DNA of 8,269 bases, from assembly GCA_013153765.1 (NCBI GenBank), contig JAADDT010000067.1, positions 1 through 8,269 on the forward strand. The letters are read 5' to 3'. Positions 6,775 through 8,269 of the stretch are shown piece by piece. The position numbers were made by a program, and so were the translations under genes. The DNA comes from Aquificota bacterium. GTDB taxonomy: Bacteria > Aquificota > Aquificia > Aquificales > Hydrogenothermaceae. The notes below the pieces were generated by a model. That model made no database searches and was not told the origin of the DNA. It was given only the letters and a program-made list of their open reading frames with translations. The stretch's first letter is position 1. Each line of letters starts with the position of its first letter.

Positions 6775-7829
6775 AGGTTTTCATAGCCGGCGGTGGAACG
6801 GGAGGACACTTTTACCCTGCGTTGGCTGTAGCTGAAAGTCTGAAAGAAAAAGGGGCTGAAATACACTACTTTGGAACGGAAAAAGGTATAGAAGGGAGTA
6901 AGGACTTTCCTGCCGATAAAAAAAGGCTATTTCCCATCTCCGGCGTAAGGGGGAAAGGTCTTGGCGGTCTGGTGTCAGCATACGGACTTTTGAAAACCGC
7001 CTTCCAGATAAAAGACGAAATAAAACGGGAAAATCCGGACTTTATCCTCTGTTTCGGCGGATACGCATCACTGCCACTTGGACTGGCTTCCGTTATGGCT
7101 AAAAAACCTCTTTTTTTACACGAGCAGAACTCCATACCTTCCTATACGAACAAACTCCTTTCCCGCTTTGCAAGGAAGGTATTCATAACCTTCCCTTACT
7201 CAAGCCGTTTTTTTCCTCCGGAAAAAACAGTCCTTTCCGGACTGCCTGTAAGGAAAAGCCTGAAGGAAGACCTGAAGCTTACGCAGGAGGAGGCAAGGCG
7301 GATTTTAGGCGTTGGGGAAGGCAGAACAGTCCTCGTTTTCGGCGGTAGTCAGGGGGCAAGGAAGCTGTCCCAGACGGCGTTGCTGACCGCTGAAAAGATG
7401 GAAGACCTCCGGTTTATCCTTATTGGCGGAAAGCACTTTCCCAGACCTGAAAGACTGCCACAAAACGTGAAGTACTTTAGCTACATAGACAGGATGGGAC
7501 TGGCATACAGGTCTGCCGATGCTGTCGTCTGCCGTTCCGGAGCAGGCTCGGTTTACGAGGTTATCCTTTCCGGCAGGTACGGAGTTTTCGTCCCGTTTCC
7601 ACACGCGGTCTCAAACCACCAGTACTACAACGCCGTCTGGCTTCAGGAAAAGGGAGTTGCCACGGTCGTTGAGGAAAGGGAGCTTACACCACAAAGGCTT
7701 GAAAGGGAGATTGGAAACGCACTTTCAAAAGGGCTTGAACAGGTGGAAAAAAAGCTGAAAAATATTACCATATACGACGCTGAAAAGGTAATCACGGACA
7801 GGATATTAAATGAAATCGGTAGATTATGA
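6771..7829 (+). CDS. murG: UDP-N-acetylglucosamine--N-acetylmuramyl-(pentapeptide) pyrophosphoryl-undecaprenol N-acetylglucosamine transferase
   Basis: Transfers GlcNAc from UDP-GlcNAc to lipid I, making lipid II on the cytoplasmic face of the inner membrane. The 352 residues form a two-domain GT-B fold of family GT28. The N-terminal glycine loop is GGGTGGHFYPALAVAE (7-22). FGGYAS is at 95-100, and HEQN at 117-120 is typical of MurG. The second glycine loop GGSQGAR (191-197) opens the C-terminal domain. CRSGAGSVYE (244-253) and PFPHAVSNHQYYNA (275-288) form the UDP-GlcNAc site. The start is GTG, sharing GTGA with the ftsW stop, and AAAAGG (6757-6762) lies 8 bases upstream. A membrane-associated but not membrane-spanning protein is expected. 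Its product, lipid II, is the substrate of FtsW encoded just upstream. Its 3' end overlaps murB by 20 bases. Confidence 0.97.
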   Translation: MKVFIAGGGTGGHFYPALAVAESLKEKGAEIHYFGTEKGIEGSKDFPADKKRLFPISGVRGKGLGGLVSAYGLLKTAFQIKDEIKRENPDFILCFGGYASLPLGLASVMAKKPLFLHEQNSIPSYTNKLLSRFARKVFITFPYSSRFFPPEKTVLSGLPVRKSLKEDLKLTQEEARRILGVGEGRTVLVFGGSQGARKLSQTALLTAEKMEDLRFILIGGKHFPRPERLPQNVKYFSYIDRMGLAYRSADAVVCRSGAGSVYEVILSGRYGVFVPFPHAVSNHQYYNAVWLQEKGVATVVEERELTPQRLEREIGNALSKGLEQVEKKLKNITIYDAEKVITDRILNEIGRL

Positions 7830-8269
7830 GGAGTTTGTTGACCTGTCAAAGCTGTGTACCATACGGATAGGAGGCAGGGCAAGGAAGGTATTTTTCCCGA
7901 AAAACGGCAGTCAGGTTTCAGACCTGCTGAAGGAAGGTAAAGAAAGGGACAGACCTGTTTTTCCAATCGGCATAGGCAGTAATACGGTTTTTGGCGACGG
8001 CGTCCTTGACAGGCTTTTCATTTCCACAAAATACCTTAAAAAATACAGAACTTGGTGGGAAGGGGACTGGCTTTACATCTTTGCTGAGGCAGGCGTCAGC
8101 TTCAAAACACTCCAGCAGATATCAGAAAAATACAACCTTACCGGCTTTGAAAATCTGGCGGGCATACCTGCCACCGTAGGGGGAGCCACTGTGATGAACG
8201 CAGGGGCTTACGGCAGTGAGTTTTCCCAGATAATAAATAGAGTTTACTGGATAGACGGCAACGGGGAGA
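7810..8269 (+). CDS. murB: UDP-N-acetylenolpyruvoylglucosamine reductase, 5' part cut by the window edge
   Basis: An FAD enzyme that reduces UDP-GlcNAc-enolpyruvate with NADPH to UDP-N-acetylmuramate in the cytoplasm. About 153 residues are visible and the reading frame is open to the end of the window. Visible motifs are TIRIGGRA (17-24), GIGSNTVFGD (54-63) for FAD diphosphate binding, AGVSF (94-98), and the diagnostic run GFENLAGIPATVGGATVMNAGAYG (112-135). The usual GIPG reads GIPA here. The C-terminal substrate-binding domain and proton-donor residues are outside, so MurB type cannot be judged. The ATG lies inside murG, in another frame, with AGGA (7800-7803) 6 bases upstream. In many bacteria murC sits between murG and murB, but here it does not. 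Confidence 0.93.
   Translation, partial: MKSVDYEEFVDLSKLCTIRIGGRARKVFFPKNGSQVSDLLKEGKERDRPVFPIGIGSNTVFGDGVLDRLFISTKYLKKYRTWWEGDWLYIFAEAGVSFKTLQQISEKYNLTGFENLAGIPATVGGATVMNAGAYGSEFSQIINRVYWIDGNGE

Noticed and set aside
7232..7258. Imperfect inverted repeat (CTTTCC ... GGAAAAG) inside murG
   Set aside because: The arms do not pair fully, there is no T run, and it lies mid-gene in conserved coding sequence, so a regulatory hairpin is not supported.
7991..8179. 62-codon plus-strand frame inside murB
   Set aside because: The overlapping frame starting at 7810 encodes clear MurB motifs throughout. This one has none.
1..8269. tRNA or rRNA genes, insertion sequences, CRISPR repeats, riboswitches, defence or secretion genes
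   Set aside because: The window is filled almost entirely by seven conserved metabolic and cell-wall genes with gaps of at most 86 bases, and no repeat or RNA signature was seen.

Overview
This window looks like chromosomal housekeeping DNA from a thermophilic bacterium, most likely of the Aquificota (Aquifex/Hydrogenobacter/Persephonella-like). The reasons are indirect. Arginine is written mostly with AGG/AGA and isoleucine largely with ATA. The proteins are rich in Lys and Glu. Genes are tightly packed. Short operons mix unrelated pathways, and the cell-wall (dcw) cluster is broken up. A stand-alone biotin-dependent carboxyltransferase subunit is also present, as in organisms that use the reductive TCA cycle. 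Genus cannot be fixed from the sequence alone. I see no mobile elements, tRNA or rRNA genes, CRISPR arrays or recent-transfer signals. No gap between genes exceeds 86 bases.

Layout. (1) Bases 1-2431, plus strand: a predicted promoter overlapping an ARG-box-like palindrome, then argF (ornithine carbamoyltransferase), a 14-base gap, and a GltD-type iron-sulfur flavoprotein (glutamate synthase small-subunit family). A rho-independent terminator at about 2442-2469 closes this unit. (2) Bases 2473-4320, minus strand: a 615-residue carboxyltransferase-biotin carrier protein of the PycB/OadA family. Its catalytic metal residues are conserved but its substrate loops are altered, so it may be the large subunit of a 2-oxoglutarate carboxylase (CfiA type) rather than a pyruvate carboxylase. 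(3) Bases 4321-4406: a short divergent promoter region. (4) Bases 4407-8269, plus strand: murD, ftsW, murG and murB, each overlapping the next, with murB cut by the window edge. This is a piece of the dcw cluster without murC between murG and murB.

How they fit together. The first unit concerns nitrogen: glutamate-family amino acid metabolism and citrulline synthesis. The minus-strand gene concerns carbon fixation or anaplerosis, with pyruvate or 2-oxoglutarate as acceptor. If it uses 2-oxoglutarate, it shares that metabolite with glutamate synthase. The last unit makes and polymerises peptidoglycan precursor: MurB and MurD act in the cytoplasm, MurG makes lipid II at the inner membrane face, and FtsW polymerises it at the septum.

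I found no undescribed system. The observations most worth a second look are the ARG-box-like site at the argF promoter, the altered carboxyltransferase active site, and the near-superimposed divergent promoters.
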